Source of the DNA: Dethiosulfovibrio russensis
Lineage (GTDB): Bacteria > Synergistota > Synergistia > Synergistales > Dethiosulfovibrionaceae
Assembly: GCF_021568855.1 (NCBI RefSeq)
Contig: NZ_JAKGUG010000005.1
Location: 219,835-283,834, forward strand
DNA length: 64,000 bases
Direction of reading: 5' to 3'
Part shown: one piece after another, positions 1-8,954 of the stretch
Layout: the number at the start of each line of letters is the position of its first letter
Position numbering within the stretch: position 1 is the first letter of the stretch
The notes under the pieces: model-generated
The model's database searches: none
What the model was told of the DNA's origin: nothing
What the model saw: the letters and a program-made list of their open reading frames with translations, nothing else
Translations under genes and position numbers: made by a program

Positions 1-1079
1 TAGCCGCGGGAGCCACGACGATAAACGTCCCGGACACGGTGGGCTACGCCACCCCAGGAGAGTTCGGCGACTTCCTCTCCCGCATAATGGAGGGCACCGA
101 GGGATCGGAAAAGGCCATATGGTCCGTCCACGTCCATAACGATCTTGGGCTGGCTGTGGCGAACTCGGTGGAGGCGGTAAGACGAGGAGCCAGACAGGTG
201 GAGTGCACCGTCAACGGCATAGGAGAGAGGGCGGGCAACGCGTCTCTGGAGGAGATAGTCATGGCCCTCAAGGTCCGCCGGGATGTTTTCTCGGTGGACA
301 CCGCGATAGATACCACCAGGCTCTACGACACCAGCCGAATGGTCTCCCGGCTCACCGGGGTCCATCTTCCGCCCAACAAGGCCATAGTGGGAGACAACGC
401 CTTCGCCCACGAAGCGGGGATACACCAGCACGGAGTCCTCTGCAAGAGAGAGACCTACGAGATAATGCATCCCAAGGACGTTGGGGCTCCGGAGACCAAG
501 CTCGTCATGGGCAAGCACTCTGGTCACCACGCCTTCGCCAAAGAGCTCGAGTCAATGGGATACTCCCTCACCGACCAGGAGCTCAAGAGGGCCTTCTCCC
601 TCTTCAAGGAACTCTGCGACAAGAAGGAGATGGTGACGAAAAGCGACATGGAGGCCCTTGTTGTGGACGAGATCCTCTCGATCTGCCCGGACAGAAAGTT
701 CTCCGTCAAGGATTTCGCCGTCCACTCCGGCAGAGGAAGGGCGACCGCCGCCATATCGCTGATCGATGGCAAAGACGAGATCCATGACGCCGCCACGGGC
801 AACGGCCCGGTGGACGCCTCCTACGCGGCGATAAGGAGGATCGTGGGAATAGAGCCGGAACTGGCGGCCTACAGGATAATATCGGCAAGCGAGAAATCGG
901 ACGCACTGGGAGAGGCCAGGGTCACCCTGCGGCACGACGACATGGAGGTTCAGGGACGGGGAGTCAGCACCGACGTTATAGAGGCCAGTATAAAGGCCTA
1001 CGTAAACGGCATAAACCGACTGTATCAGACCGCCGCCGCCAGAGGGGTGGAGATAGTGAGACAGAGGCAGGCCGTTTAG
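1..1079 (+). CDS. leuA: 2-isopropylmalate synthase, 3' part
   Basis: This is the C-terminal part of a LeuA-type enzyme, which condenses acetyl-CoA with 2-oxoisovalerate in the first step of leucine synthesis. The gene is cut by the window edge, and its first whole codon is at base 3. The visible reading begins with the family motif [13 protein letters not shown]. It then shows the HVHND metal-binding motif, [13 protein letters not shown] and [13 protein letters not shown], all typical of the HMGL-like TIM barrel. The last 110 or so residues fit the LeuA allosteric dimer domain that binds leucine. Citramalate or homocitrate synthases are relatives, but the motif set fits LeuA best. A rho-independent terminator follows 12 bases after the stop. 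Confidence 0.93.
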   Translation, partial: AAGATTINVPDTVGYATPGEFGDFLSRIMEGTEGSEKAIWSVHVHNDLGLAVANSVEAVRRGARQVECTVNGIGERAGNASLEEIVMALKVRRDVFSVDTAIDTTRLYDTSRMVSRLTGVHLPPNKAIVGDNAFAHEAGIHQHGVLCKRETYEIMHPKDVGAPETKLVMGKHSGHHAFAKELESMGYSLTDQELKRAFSLFKELCDKKEMVTKSDMEALVVDEILSICPDRKFSVKDFAVHSGRGRATAAISLIDGKDEIHDAATGNGPVDASYAAIRRIVGIEPELAAYRIISASEKSDALGEARVTLRHDDMEVQGRGVSTDVIEASIKAYVNGINRLYQTAAARGVEIVRQRQAV

Positions 1080-1091
1080 ATTTTTAAATAA

Positions 1092-1127
1092 GGCGGATCG
1101 AATCATATACGGTTCGACCCGCCTTTT
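1092..1127 (+). terminator. Rho-independent terminator after leuA
   Basis: An 11-bp stem (GGCGGATCGAA with TTCGACCCGCC, one mismatch) encloses a loop of about 10 bases and is followed by TTTT. Confidence 0.8.
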
Positions 1128-1286
1128 CATGTATAGATACAGGCTTCCTGAAAAAGAAATTTTTTTAATCACGTCCGAGCGCATTTTCGCTCTACATGTT
1201 CCGTGCAGACCGTTACGAACACCTAATGTTTTTATAGATCTCCTAAGCGTCTTTTACGATGAAATTAGTTTAATCTAGGTGCGTCG

Positions 1287-1307
1287 GCATGGTAAACATG
1301 CTATGAT
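1287..1307 (+). promoter_or_regulatory. Possible -10 box with overlapping dyad before the lipoprotein gene
   Basis: The dyad GCATG-N5-CATGC (1287-1301) abuts TATGAT (1302-1307), which resembles a -10 box about 60 bases before the TTG start. No good -35 box is seen, so this could be an activator- or repressor-controlled promoter. The rest of 1128-1368 shows no gene. Confidence 0.35.
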
Positions 1308-1368
1308 CTAAACATTCCCAAATAGACAAAAGAATGAAACAGCCTACTTTATGAGAGGAGGATTTACG

Positions 1369-2691
1369 TTGAAGTTCAAGCTAAAACAGAACATAATTCT
1401 AATCTGCATTGTGGCACTGCTTACGGCGGCGCTATTCGGAACCGGAGGATGCGGCGGCGGAAGCTCTCTTCCCGCCACTCCCAAGGAGATCGAACCGGGG
1501 TCGGAATATGAGGGGACTCTGTCCTTTAACGATAACGGAGAGGAAACCATCCTTATGAGCACGAGGTACGAGGCTCATAATATCGAGACAAGCGCCAGCC
1601 TGCCTCCCGCAGTGGCCTTGTTCGTGACGGAGGAAAAATATCTCGACGAGACCTCCGGGAAACTGAAGGCATCGTCCAACACCTCCTTTATCACGGAAAA
1701 CGACGTGGAAACCTTCCTCAAAAACACCTGGGATCCTTTTTACGATGGGAAGGACGATGAAGGGGTTAACGCTCGAGAGTTTCTCGACTTCTTGACCGAG
1801 TACAACATGCCTATGGACCAGTTCTTCCGCTTCCTTGAGGCTACGGGCGGTTCCGTCGGCGAGTTGGACAACATAGTGAAGGTTTATTCGTCTCAACTGG
1901 AAGAACTGGACGGAAAGGATGTCTTCAACGAAATAGAGTCGTTCTGCGATCTTACAGGTATAGAACTGGAGACCTATTTCACCGATATCAAGGAGACATT
2001 CACGACCTACTCCGTCTTTTGTTCGAAGCTTGTGGAACTTGGCACGGGACAATCGGGACTTTACAGCTCCTATGTCGACTGGTATATGGAGCAAGAAACA
2101 GAGTTGGCCGACCCATTCGGATCGTTTTTGAGCTATCTGAAAAACAAGTCCAACAACGCTAAAAACGGAGAGAATAAGATCGATCCGGTAGAGATAGGAA
2201 AGTTGGGTCTGGAAATAATGAAGTTCGGCTGGGACGTCATAAAGGACGGCAAGCCTCAGCTTTCGGCGGACGGGGCCTTTACCTCCGTTCTGAGAAAGGA
2301 CACCTCTGGACTGGACTACGGATACACCAAGACGAACAAAACCGGAACCATAGAGTTCAAGGTCACCGACGCTTGGATCAAGTCATGGGTTCTGATAGAC
2401 GCGAAGATGAAGGGCGTAGCCTCCTATGCAGCGACCAATCCTAATTTCGGGGGACAATATCTTCCGAACGTCCAACTGGACGTGGAAAGCGCCTATTTAA
2501 TATGGGGCATGAATCTCAACGTAAACGCCCAGGTATCAAACGTTATAAACGTCTCTTCGGTGGACAACCCCGATCCTGTGATAGACGTTATAGCTAAAGT
2601 CAACGCAGGATGGCTATTCCAATCGTTCAAAGAATCCGCCTACTTCAAGGTACAGGGAAGCAAAGGTATTTCTTTTGAAGGATGGAAATAA
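1369..2691 (+). CDS. Putative lipoprotein of unknown function
   Basis: A 440-residue exported protein that I do not recognise. The TTG at 1369 is chosen because GAGGAGGA at 1355-1362 lies 6 bases before it; an ATG at 1351 overlaps that ribosome site. The N-terminus is basic (MKFKLKQN), then hydrophobic (IILICIVALLTAALFG), then TGGC followed by GGG, which is consistent with a lipoprotein signal peptide although the lipobox is weak. The rest is acidic, soluble and rich in Asp, Glu, Lys and Tyr, with no catalytic motif that I can name. It is monocistronic, with a terminator just downstream. A cell-envelope location is inferred from the signal peptide only. Confidence 0.7.
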   Translation: MKFKLKQNIILICIVALLTAALFGTGGCGGGSSLPATPKEIEPGSEYEGTLSFNDNGEETILMSTRYEAHNIETSASLPPAVALFVTEEKYLDETSGKLKASSNTSFITENDVETFLKNTWDPFYDGKDDEGVNAREFLDFLTEYNMPMDQFFRFLEATGGSVGELDNIVKVYSSQLEELDGKDVFNEIESFCDLTGIELETYFTDIKETFTTYSVFCSKLVELGTGQSGLYSSYVDWYMEQETELADPFGSFLSYLKNKSNNAKNGENKIDPVEIGKLGLEIMKFGWDVIKDGKPQLSADGAFTSVLRKDTSGLDYGYTKTNKTGTIEFKVTDAWIKSWVLIDAKMKGVASYAATNPNFGGQYLPNVQLDVESAYLIWGMNLNVNAQVSNVINVSSVDNPDPVIDVIAKVNAGWLFQSFKESAYFKVQGSKGISFEGWK

Positions 2692-2710
2692 GAAAATTTG
2701 ACGTTTAGTA

Positions 2711-2743
2711 AAAACTTCCCCTGATTTTTCGGGGGAAGTTTTT
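2711..2743 (+). terminator. Rho-independent terminator
   Basis: A perfect 11-bp stem AAAACTTCCCC / GGGGAAGTTTT with a 10-base loop, ending in a T run. It ends the lipoprotein transcript. Confidence 0.88.
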
Positions 2744-2776
2744 ACTTGAAACCCAACTGACAAAGGAGGGACCACA

Positions 2777-4081
2777 ATGAGATATGCCCTAGCGATACTG
2801 TTACTTTTCTTCTTATCGATAGCACCGTCTCTGACGGAGGGATCGGAAAACGGGACTATACCGAAGGGACTATCCAGGGGAGAGATTCTCCTCTCGTATT
2901 TTCAAGACACCGAGATGGATTTTCAGCTTCTTAGAAGTCTCGGAGCCGACGCGACAGGAGGAGGTTCTCCCGGAGAGATTCTTCTGGCGGCCAAAGATAT
3001 AGAGGAGGGTGACCCAGCTTCCTGGTCAGCTGCCTTTCTTTCCCTCGCAGAAAGGGTCGAGACGGACGGAAGGACTCGTCTGAAAAGGGGTCACGAAATA
3101 AGCGCAGGGGAAAGCCTTCTGAGATCAGCGTCCTATTATCGCGCGGCGGAATACTACGGCGATCCGACCTCTCCCGAAACCGCAAAGTGGGGAATGAAAT
3201 GTCGAAAAGCTTTCATCGATGGGATGAAGCTATCTCCCTGGAAAATAGAGGAACTGTACATACCTTTTGGAGAGGACTCTCTTCCGGGATATTTCATATC
3301 GTCTCCTTCGAACGATACGCCGATAAAAACCCTGATAGCCCAAAGCGGTTTCGACGGTACGGCGGAGGAGATGTACTTCGCCGTGGGAGAAGCCGCCCTC
3401 AGAAGAGGGTACAACGTCCTTCTCTTCGAGGGCCCGGGACAGGTGGGAAAACGTCGATTCGACAAAGAGTCTACCTTCGTTCCCGACACCTCCCCAGCTC
3501 TCAGGGCGGTGGTGGATTTCGCCCTGTCCAGACCTGAGATAGACCCTGAAAAGATCGCCCTTTACGGGGCCAGCTTCGGAGGCTATTTCGCCCTGTCCGG
3601 AGCGGTCGGGGAAAGTAGGCTGAAAGCCCTTATAGTAAATTCCCCTATAATAGACGCTCGGGAGTACTTTTTCGCCGCAGTAGGCCCCAAGTTCGTGGAA
3701 ATGTTCGAGAAACAGGACCTGACGGTGGAGGAAATCCTGAAACTGTCAAAGGAAGAACTTCCTCCCAAATATCGTTTTTCCCTCCTGAACCTGTGCATCC
3801 GCTACGGCAAGCCATCCGTAAAAACCACACTGGAGGCCATGCAGGAATTTCATGTCGACGAGGATCGTATCGAAGCCATGGAATTTCCGGCCCTGGGAAT
3901 GGTGGGGGAAAAAGAGGGAACGGTACCGCTGAGCCAGGCGAAACGGTTCGAGAGACTGGCCCAAAAGGGAAGCCTCCACATATTCGAGGAAAAAAGCGGA
4001 GCCAACATCCACTGCCAGCTGGACAACATGCCCCTGTCATGGGCAGTAGCCCTGGACTGGCTTGACGAACAGTTCGACTAA
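2777..4081 (+). CDS. Secreted alpha/beta hydrolase
   Basis: A 434-residue serine hydrolase. It starts at ATG 2777 behind AAAGGAGGG and opens with a signal peptide (MRYALAILLLFFLSIAPS), so it probably acts in the periplasm. Residues about 160-434 form an alpha/beta-hydrolase domain with the nucleophile elbow GASFGG (Ser266) and a likely catalytic His in NIHCQLDN near the C-terminus. The long helical N-terminal part and overall size resemble the DUF1100/FrsA-like and 2,6-dihydropseudooxynicotine hydrolase-type esterases. The substrate cannot be read from the sequence. It lies between two terminators and so appears monocistronic. Confidence 0.85.
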   Translation: MRYALAILLLFFLSIAPSLTEGSENGTIPKGLSRGEILLSYFQDTEMDFQLLRSLGADATGGGSPGEILLAAKDIEEGDPASWSAAFLSLAERVETDGRTRLKRGHEISAGESLLRSASYYRAAEYYGDPTSPETAKWGMKCRKAFIDGMKLSPWKIEELYIPFGEDSLPGYFISSPSNDTPIKTLIAQSGFDGTAEEMYFAVGEAALRRGYNVLLFEGPGQVGKRRFDKESTFVPDTSPALRAVVDFALSRPEIDPEKIALYGASFGGYFALSGAVGESRLKALIVNSPIIDAREYFFAAVGPKFVEMFEKQDLTVEEILKLSKEELPPKYRFSLLNLCIRYGKPSVKTTLEAMQEFHVDEDRIEAMEFPALGMVGEKEGTVPLSQAKRFERLAQKGSLHIFEEKSGANIHCQLDNMPLSWAVALDWLDEQFD

Positions 4082-4090
4082 AGCGATAAA

Positions 4091-4136
4091 GGCATGCGAC
4101 AGGCCTAATCGTCGGTCGCATGCCTTTCTGCTTTTT
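4091..4136 (+). terminator. Rho-independent terminator
   Basis: A perfect 10-bp stem GGCATGCGAC / GTCGCATGCC (4091-4100 and 4115-4124) followed by TTTC and, a few bases later, TTTTT. Confidence 0.85.
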
Positions 4137-4473
4137 GCGTAAATTGTCTTATACCATCCCGAAACACCTTGAAATTTTGAGATCTGTTCGTCTCAACGCC
4201 CCCTGATCCTCGTTTACTCCTTCCTCTTGCCCCTTCCAAGCGAGTCCCTTTCCATGCTCCAGAAGAAGAAAAGAAAAAGGCCAACCACGCTTCTGTCCCT
4301 TACGGCGCTGTCTAAGACACTCTCTAAGGACATAGGGTCTGCCTGAAGAGTCAACGTCTATCGATAAGACAACACAAAGCATGTATCTATCGCTACTATA
4401 CAAGGTAATTGGACCTTCCCACACGAACATGTGTAGACATACCACTATTTGGAGCCAAGACGGTACACCATTT
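4137..4473. other. Gene-free stretch between convergent genes
   Basis: About 340 bases lie between the end of the hydrolase and the end of the ceramidase-like gene. The only long reading frame (minus strand, 98 codons) has no ribosome site, an odd basic composition and no recognisable motif. I see no terminator for the minus-strand gene, RNA gene or mobile-element end here. It may be decayed sequence. Confidence 0.5.
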
Positions 4474-5796
4474 TTAGCTATAGACCACCATAAGTCTATC
4501 GCTCACGGCGGAGACCAGCTCGTCGGCGCTCTCCCTCACCAAGGGCATGACCCTGCGGTGACAGCGGAAGAACAGAAGGTACGACCACAGCACCTCGAAA
4601 CCGCCTCTGTCGAACTCCGCCGCGGTGGGCAGGTATCCCCTGCACCCGTTGGTATAGCCTCCGAAGAAGACCAGTTCGCTGCCCACCCTCTCGGCTATAT
4701 CCAAGGCTATCCCGCACATGGCCTCCTCCGGAACGCCGCAGATACAACCTTCGTCCAGAAGAAAATACTGGATCTCCATGTTCACCCTACCCTCGGTCAT
4801 TCCGGCCTCTCTCAGCCCGGCGACCTCCGCCAGCCAGGAGGATCCGTCTATTCCGCACATATCCAGAGCCTCTTTGGCGATATCCTCGGCACGGACTTTC
4901 GAGGGGATCTCGAATCTAAAATCCTTCATCTCCGAAAACATCCTCAGCCTGGAAACGGGACGGACCACTATCCCGGACATCACGTCACCCACGGCCCGCT
5001 CTATCTCGTCGGCCATCTTTTCCAAAGCCTCGACGTTCTCTTCTTCAAGCCTCTTCAGAATATCCTCACCGAGGGACTCCGCCTCTCTGGAATATATCTC
5101 CAACCGCTCCCCCATGGAATTACGGAAACGGGGTCTCACGTCGCCGGAGGCCCCCTGAGTGATCATCACAGGGCAGCCGTAACGTTTCTTTAGCCTCTCC
5201 CTGGCGAAGCCCACGTAGTCCGAGGAGATCTTTCGATTGTCCCCGACCAGTACGTTGGCGTGGGCGGTGCACCTGAGCAAAAGGGCCTTTACATCTCCGG
5301 AGGATTCGCCCACCACCTTAAGCACCCCTATCCGCCTGTCGAGACATTCGGCATCTCCACGGCGGTTCAGGCCTATATCGCCGTAGGCCACTCCCCATCC
5401 GGCATGGACGGGACACAGGTCCGCGACGGCTCGTGACACTCCATCGGTCAGGCTCGATAGTAGAAAATCGACGTATTCTCTCTCGAAAAGGCCGTCGGGA
5501 GCCGAATGGGTATGGGTGAAACATACCATTATCCTCTCGACCGGTATCCCCGACGATTCGGACAGCTCCGACCTGAGCCAGGTCGTTATCTCCACCGTGA
5601 GCCCTATGCTGTCCACCGAGATAAGGCAAAGACGCTCGCCGTCCTTCTCCCATAGGAACACCTGAGCGGCCAGGCCGTCCAACACCCCTACGGAGGTCTG
5701 ATCCGACCTGTCGAATCCCACCATGGTAACCGGGTTCTTAGGGGTGATATCGACCTCGGCACAGCCCATAGAAGTTTTTGAAGTTTTATAATTCAT
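4474..5796 (-). CDS. Neutral/alkaline ceramidase-like protein
   Basis: A 440-residue protein of the neutral/alkaline non-lysosomal ceramidase N-terminal family. The opening AEVDITPKNPVTMVGF and the motif THTHSAPDG, a metal-site signature, are characteristic. Many bacterial members are annotated as hydrolases without a known substrate. There is no signal peptide, so a cytoplasmic location is expected, which argues against true ceramide cleavage. The C-terminal beta-sandwich domain of full ceramidases is missing. The ATG start has only a weak ribosome site (GAGATGG). The gene stands alone, divergent from the SDR gene. Confidence 0.8.
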   Translation of the reverse strand: MNYKTSKTSMGCAEVDITPKNPVTMVGFDRSDQTSVGVLDGLAAQVFLWEKDGERLCLISVDSIGLTVEITTWLRSELSESSGIPVERIMVCFTHTHSAPDGLFEREYVDFLLSSLTDGVSRAVADLCPVHAGWGVAYGDIGLNRRGDAECLDRRIGVLKVVGESSGDVKALLLRCTAHANVLVGDNRKISSDYVGFARERLKKRYGCPVMITQGASGDVRPRFRNSMGERLEIYSREAESLGEDILKRLEEENVEALEKMADEIERAVGDVMSGIVVRPVSRLRMFSEMKDFRFEIPSKVRAEDIAKEALDMCGIDGSSWLAEVAGLREAGMTEGRVNMEIQYFLLDEGCICGVPEEAMCGIALDIAERVGSELVFFGGYTNGCRGYLPTAAEFDRGGFEVLWSYLLFFRCHRRVMPLVRESADELVSAVSDRLMVVYS

Positions 5797-5926
5797 GACA
5801 CCATCTCATTTCGTAAAAAAAATCGAGTTCATTATAGACGGAATAGGCTAAAAGACCAGTCCTACAGGATGCCTCTGAACATTGGAGGGATAGAGCCCTT
5901 CACTTATCCCTACTTATATGGTATGT

Positions 5927-5949
5927 TTTTATCGTGCACCACGATAAAA
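5927..5949. promoter_or_regulatory. Perfect 23-bp inverted repeat in the SDR leader
   Basis: Half-sites TTTTATCGTG and CACGATAAAA are separated by CAC. The repeat sits 9 bases before the ribosome site of the SDR gene and within 180 bases of the divergent ceramidase-like start. It is not followed by a T run, so an operator is more likely than a terminator. Confidence 0.5.
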
Positions 5950-5972
5950 CACCGTAAAAGGAGGGATCGATT

Positions 5973-6761
5973 TTGGATCTTGGACTGAGAGATAAGACAG
6001 CCATAGTGATGGCCTCCAGCGGAGGTCTCGGCAAGGGTATAGCCACCGAGCTCGCCAGAGAGGGAGCCAAGGTGATGCTGTTCAGCCCGTCGGAGGAAAA
6101 ACTGGCAGAAGCTCAAAGGGACATAGAGAAGGAGACCGGCAACAGGCCGTCCTTCTTCGTCGGAGATATCACCGCGGCGGAGGATATAAAGGGCCTGGTG
6201 GACGCCACCGTGGAAAAGTTAGGGCCTGTCTACGCCCTGGTGAACAACACCGGAGGACCTCCTGCCGGTACCTTCGACGACTTCGAGGACACAGCCTGGC
6301 AAAAAGCCTTCGAGCTTACGCTTTTGTCCTATATCCGTACCGTCAGGGCGGTCCTTCCGTCCATGAGGGGCAACGGAGGCGGCAGGATCGTGAACTCTAC
6401 TTCGTCTTCGGTAAAATCGGTCCTGGACAACCTGATACTGTCCAACACCTTCAGGACCGGGGTAATGGGGCTGACGAAATCCCTGTCCCAGGAGCTCGGA
6501 AAGGACGGCATTCTGGTCAACGTCATAGGTCCGGGAAGGATAGGTACCGCCAGGATAGAGCACCTGGACTCGATCAGGGCGGAAAGGTCGGGGCTGTCGG
6601 TCGAAGAGGTTCGACGCAAGGCCTTCGATTCCATCCCCCTGGGAAGATATGGAACAGTGGACGAATACGGCCGATTGGCCGCCTTCCTCTGCTCCGAGGC
6701 CAACACCTACATAACGGGACAGACGATCCTCCTGGACGGAGGGATGGTCAAGGCGTTCTAG
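5973..6761 (+). CDS. Atypical short-chain dehydrogenase/reductase
   Basis: A 262-residue SDR-fold protein with a TTG start behind AAAGGAGGG. The nucleotide-binding glycine motif is ASSGGLGKGIA and the NNAG motif reads NNTGG. The usual catalytic Tyr-x-x-x-Lys is absent: the aligned stretch reads SNTFR, although an Ser-rich segment (STSSSVKS) and the following GVMGLTKSLSQELG are normal. This matches the subgroup of FabG-like proteins known to have an imperfect catalytic tetrad. The C-terminal part (ITGQTILLDGGM) is ordinary. A redox reaction is therefore uncertain, and the substrate is unknown. Confidence 0.85.
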   Translation: MDLGLRDKTAIVMASSGGLGKGIATELAREGAKVMLFSPSEEKLAEAQRDIEKETGNRPSFFVGDITAAEDIKGLVDATVEKLGPVYALVNNTGGPPAGTFDDFEDTAWQKAFELTLLSYIRTVRAVLPSMRGNGGGRIVNSTSSSVKSVLDNLILSNTFRTGVMGLTKSLSQELGKDGILVNVIGPGRIGTARIEHLDSIRAERSGLSVEEVRRKAFDSIPLGRYGTVDEYGRLAAFLCSEANTYITGQTILLDGGMVKAF

Positions 6762-6781
6762 CAAAGGGCAAGTTTTCATGC

Positions 6782-6815
6782 AAGGGGCGGAGGCGGAATT
6801 CCCCCCCGCCCCTTT
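6782..6815. terminator. Possible bidirectional terminator
   Basis: A GC-rich hairpin (AAGGGGCGG / CCGCCCCTT with internal A/G-C-rich bases) lies between the convergent SDR and DUF2000 genes. T runs on either side are short. Confidence 0.5.
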
Positions 6816-6818
6816 AGG

Positions 6819-7235
6819 TCACCTCAACAACGGCATGGCACCGGTGAGGCTGTTCACCTTCTTAGCGTCGCCGCAGATGGCCAACCCCAGATAGACGTAA
6901 CAGCTCTCCTCCGTAGAGGCGGATTTTTCAACGTACTCTCCGTAGGTCCTGCAACCTCGGGCGACGTCGGAAAAGTCCACCACGGTCAGATCGTCGTAAT
7001 CCTCCCGATAGAGCATGCCGCGAAGCTCCTTCAGTTTTTCCTCCGACCCCTTCAAGACCGGAACAGGGATCTTGACTATGCCCTCGTGGGAAAAGCCGCT
7101 TCCATCGGTCACGTCCTCCCCCACCGCCTCGGGGAACCTCCGCCCCAGAGATACGCCCAGGATGGCCGCTGTGTTGGCCATCACTCCCGAAGGGAGGTTT
7201 TCGTTCAGCAACAGGACGAGCTTCTTTCCATTCAA
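6819..7235 (-). CDS. DUF2000 family protein
   Basis: A 138-residue cytoplasmic protein of the DUF2000 family (Atu1984-like fold). The opening KKLVLLLNENLPSGVMANTA and the stretch ILGVSLG match the family's conserved N-terminus. The start is TTG, set by GGAGGTG 8 bases upstream. Biochemical function is unknown for the family; it is often found near AraC or LysR regulators. Here it lies 40 bases downstream of an AraC-type regulator on the same strand and is likely co-transcribed with it. Confidence 0.85.
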   Translation of the reverse strand: MNGKKLVLLLNENLPSGVMANTAAILGVSLGRRFPEAVGEDVTDGSGFSHEGIVKIPVPVLKGSEEKLKELRGMLYREDYDDLTVVDFSDVARGCRTYGEYVEKSASTEESCYVYLGLAICGDAKKVNSLTGAMPLLR

Positions 7236-7276
7236 ACGGCTACACCTCCATGATCGTCTACGTTGAAAAACCGTAT

Positions 7277-8086
7277 TTACCCGAAAGACATAAAGTAACG
7301 TTTCGGCGTTATTCCCAATATCTTCTTGAAACAGTTGGTCAAATGGCTTTGATCGCTGAACCCGGCGGAACAGGCTACCTCCGCTAGGGGCATTCCCCTC
7401 TCGAGAAAACTCCTGGCCCGATTGACCCGAACCGTCTCCAGGTAGCGATGAGGAGGCATGCCGATCAAGGAGGAGAAGGACCGAACCAGATGGTACTTGC
7501 TCAACCCCGCCACCTTGCCCAAGGTGTCCAAGGTTATCGGTTCGGAGTAATGGGCTTCCATGAAGTCCACGACGTCTCTCAGTCTGGAGAACCCCGCCAG
7601 GGACGAAGGAGGACGGAACGATCTGCCGAACAGTCGCCCCAACCGGGATAGCAACGACAGAAACAGCTCCTCCCTGGACATATCGGCGGATCCGTTCGAT
7701 ATGAGACCATGGAGGGCTCTCAGCTCCGCCGCAATGGCCGGATCGGAGATCACGTTATGGCGAAAACCGAGGGGAATCGTCCGTTCAGACACATTTGTCA
7801 AAGCCCCGGACATTACCTCGGTCTTAACGTTGATGCACCTGTAGTCCAGAGGCTCCTCGCCGACCTGACGGCACCCGTGGCTGTCGCCTGGGGCCAAGAG
7901 CAGTACGTCTCCCGGAACCACGCAACTCTCCTCCCCACGGCAGAAAAGCATCCGCCTGCTCCTCTCCACGAAACCGATAACGTAGTGCTCGTGGGAGTGC
8001 TTCGGAAATTCCTGTCGGATTCCCCGAAAACGATAGGCCTCCAATTTCAGCTCCGAATCGTAAACTATCGCCCTGCTCTCGCCCAT
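7277..8086 (-). CDS. AraC-family transcriptional regulator
   Basis: A 269-residue regulator. The N-terminal half is a cupin-type sensing domain (HSHEHYVIGFVE near residue 30; VVPGDVLLLAPGDSHGC near 60-75). The C-terminal 100 residues carry the two AraC helix-turn-helix units, including GLSKYHLVRSF and the signature AGFSDQSHLTNCFKK, ending ITPKRYF. It is divergent from the ABC importer operon that starts 130 bases away, so it is the natural candidate regulator of that operon, probably responding to the imported solute. It may be co-transcribed with the DUF2000 gene. Confidence 0.92.
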   Translation of the reverse strand: MGESRAIVYDSELKLEAYRFRGIRQEFPKHSHEHYVIGFVERSRRMLFCRGEESCVVPGDVLLLAPGDSHGCRQVGEEPLDYRCINVKTEVMSGALTNVSERTIPLGFRHNVISDPAIAAELRALHGLISNGSADMSREELFLSLLSRLGRLFGRSFRPPSSLAGFSRLRDVVDFMEAHYSEPITLDTLGKVAGLSKYHLVRSFSSLIGMPPHRYLETVRVNRARSFLERGMPLAEVACSAGFSDQSHLTNCFKKILGITPKRYFMSFG

Positions 8087-8187
8087 ATCCCAAACACCTC
8101 TCGCAGCCTCTCGTCTAAATTACCACCGTCGTAAAGGATTTTCTTGTAGAATCTTGCTGTTTTGTCGATAGACATATTCTCGTATGT

Positions 8188-8193
8188 TATAAT
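8188..8193 (+). promoter_or_regulatory. -10 box of the ABC importer promoter
   Basis: A consensus TATAAT lies 24 bases before the ATPase ATG, with AAAGGAGG between. No well-placed TTGACA is present (TTGTCG is 20 bases upstream), as expected for an activator-dependent promoter next to an AraC regulator. Confidence 0.5.
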
Positions 8194-8216
8194 TTTTATC
8201 TCCAAAGGAGGCCGAG

Positions 8217-8954
8217 ATGCGATATAACGACATCGTCCTGACCGTCCGTTCTTTAAAGAAAAGTTTCGGCCCCGTAGACGCCCTCGTAGAGGGAGATCTG
8301 ACCCTCGAGAGGGGAAAGATAACTGCGTTGGTGGGAAACAACGGAGCGGGAAAGACCACTCTGATCAAATGCATAACCGGAGCGCTGCGGCCGGATTACG
8401 GCTATATATCCCTTAGGGGCGAAGCGACCCCTTCTCTTACCCTGGCCGAAGCTCGTCGTAGGGGGATAGCCACAGTCTATCAGGATTTGGCCCTTGTGGA
8501 CGTGTTGGACGTAGCGTCGAACATATGGCTCGGGATGGAACCCTCGAGATGGGGCATCGTCGATCGAGAGGTCATGAGAAGGCGTTCGATCGAGCTGCTT
8601 AAACGATTCGCCATAGACCTTCCGTCCGTCGCTACCCCCGTCTCCGATCTCTCCGGAGGGCAGAGACAGGCGGTAGCCCTGGCCCGGGCGATCGCCCAGG
8701 GAGGAGATATTTTGATACTGGACGAGCCGACGTCTGCCATGGGGATAGTGGAAAGATCCCACATCGTCGATGCCGTGAAGAAGTTACGGAAGGACGGACA
8801 GGCGATACTCTACATAAGCCACGATATGGAACAGGTCCTGGAGACCGCCGACGAAGTGGTTATCATGCGCAACGGAAGAACCATAGCCTGTATTCCCGTC
8901 GGCGAACTCGATCCCCTATCCCTTGCGGGATGGATCTCCGGAGCCATCTCGTGA
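8217..8954 (+). CDS. Sugar-type ABC transporter ATP-binding protein
   Basis: A 245-residue ATPase energising the importer encoded with the next two genes. It shows Walker A (GNNGAGKTT), the signature LSGGQRQAVALARA, and Walker B with ILDEPTSAMGI, which resembles the ribose/xylose (RbsA/XylG) class. Members of that class normally have two fused ATPase modules of about 500 residues; this one has a single module, so it probably acts as a homodimer. It overlaps the permease gene by 4 bases. The AraC gene is divergent. Confidence 0.92.
   Translation: MRYNDIVLTVRSLKKSFGPVDALVEGDLTLERGKITALVGNNGAGKTTLIKCITGALRPDYGYISLRGEATPSLTLAEARRRGIATVYQDLALVDVLDVASNIWLGMEPSRWGIVDREVMRRRSIELLKRFAIDLPSVATPVSDLSGGQRQAVALARAIAQGGDILILDEPTSAMGIVERSHIVDAVKKLRKDGQAILYISHDMEQVLETADEVVIMRNGRTIACIPVGELDPLSLAGWISGAIS

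Noticed and set aside
4149..4445. 98-codon minus-strand frame between convergent genes
   Set aside because: No ribosome site, no motif and unusual composition; more likely chance or decayed sequence.
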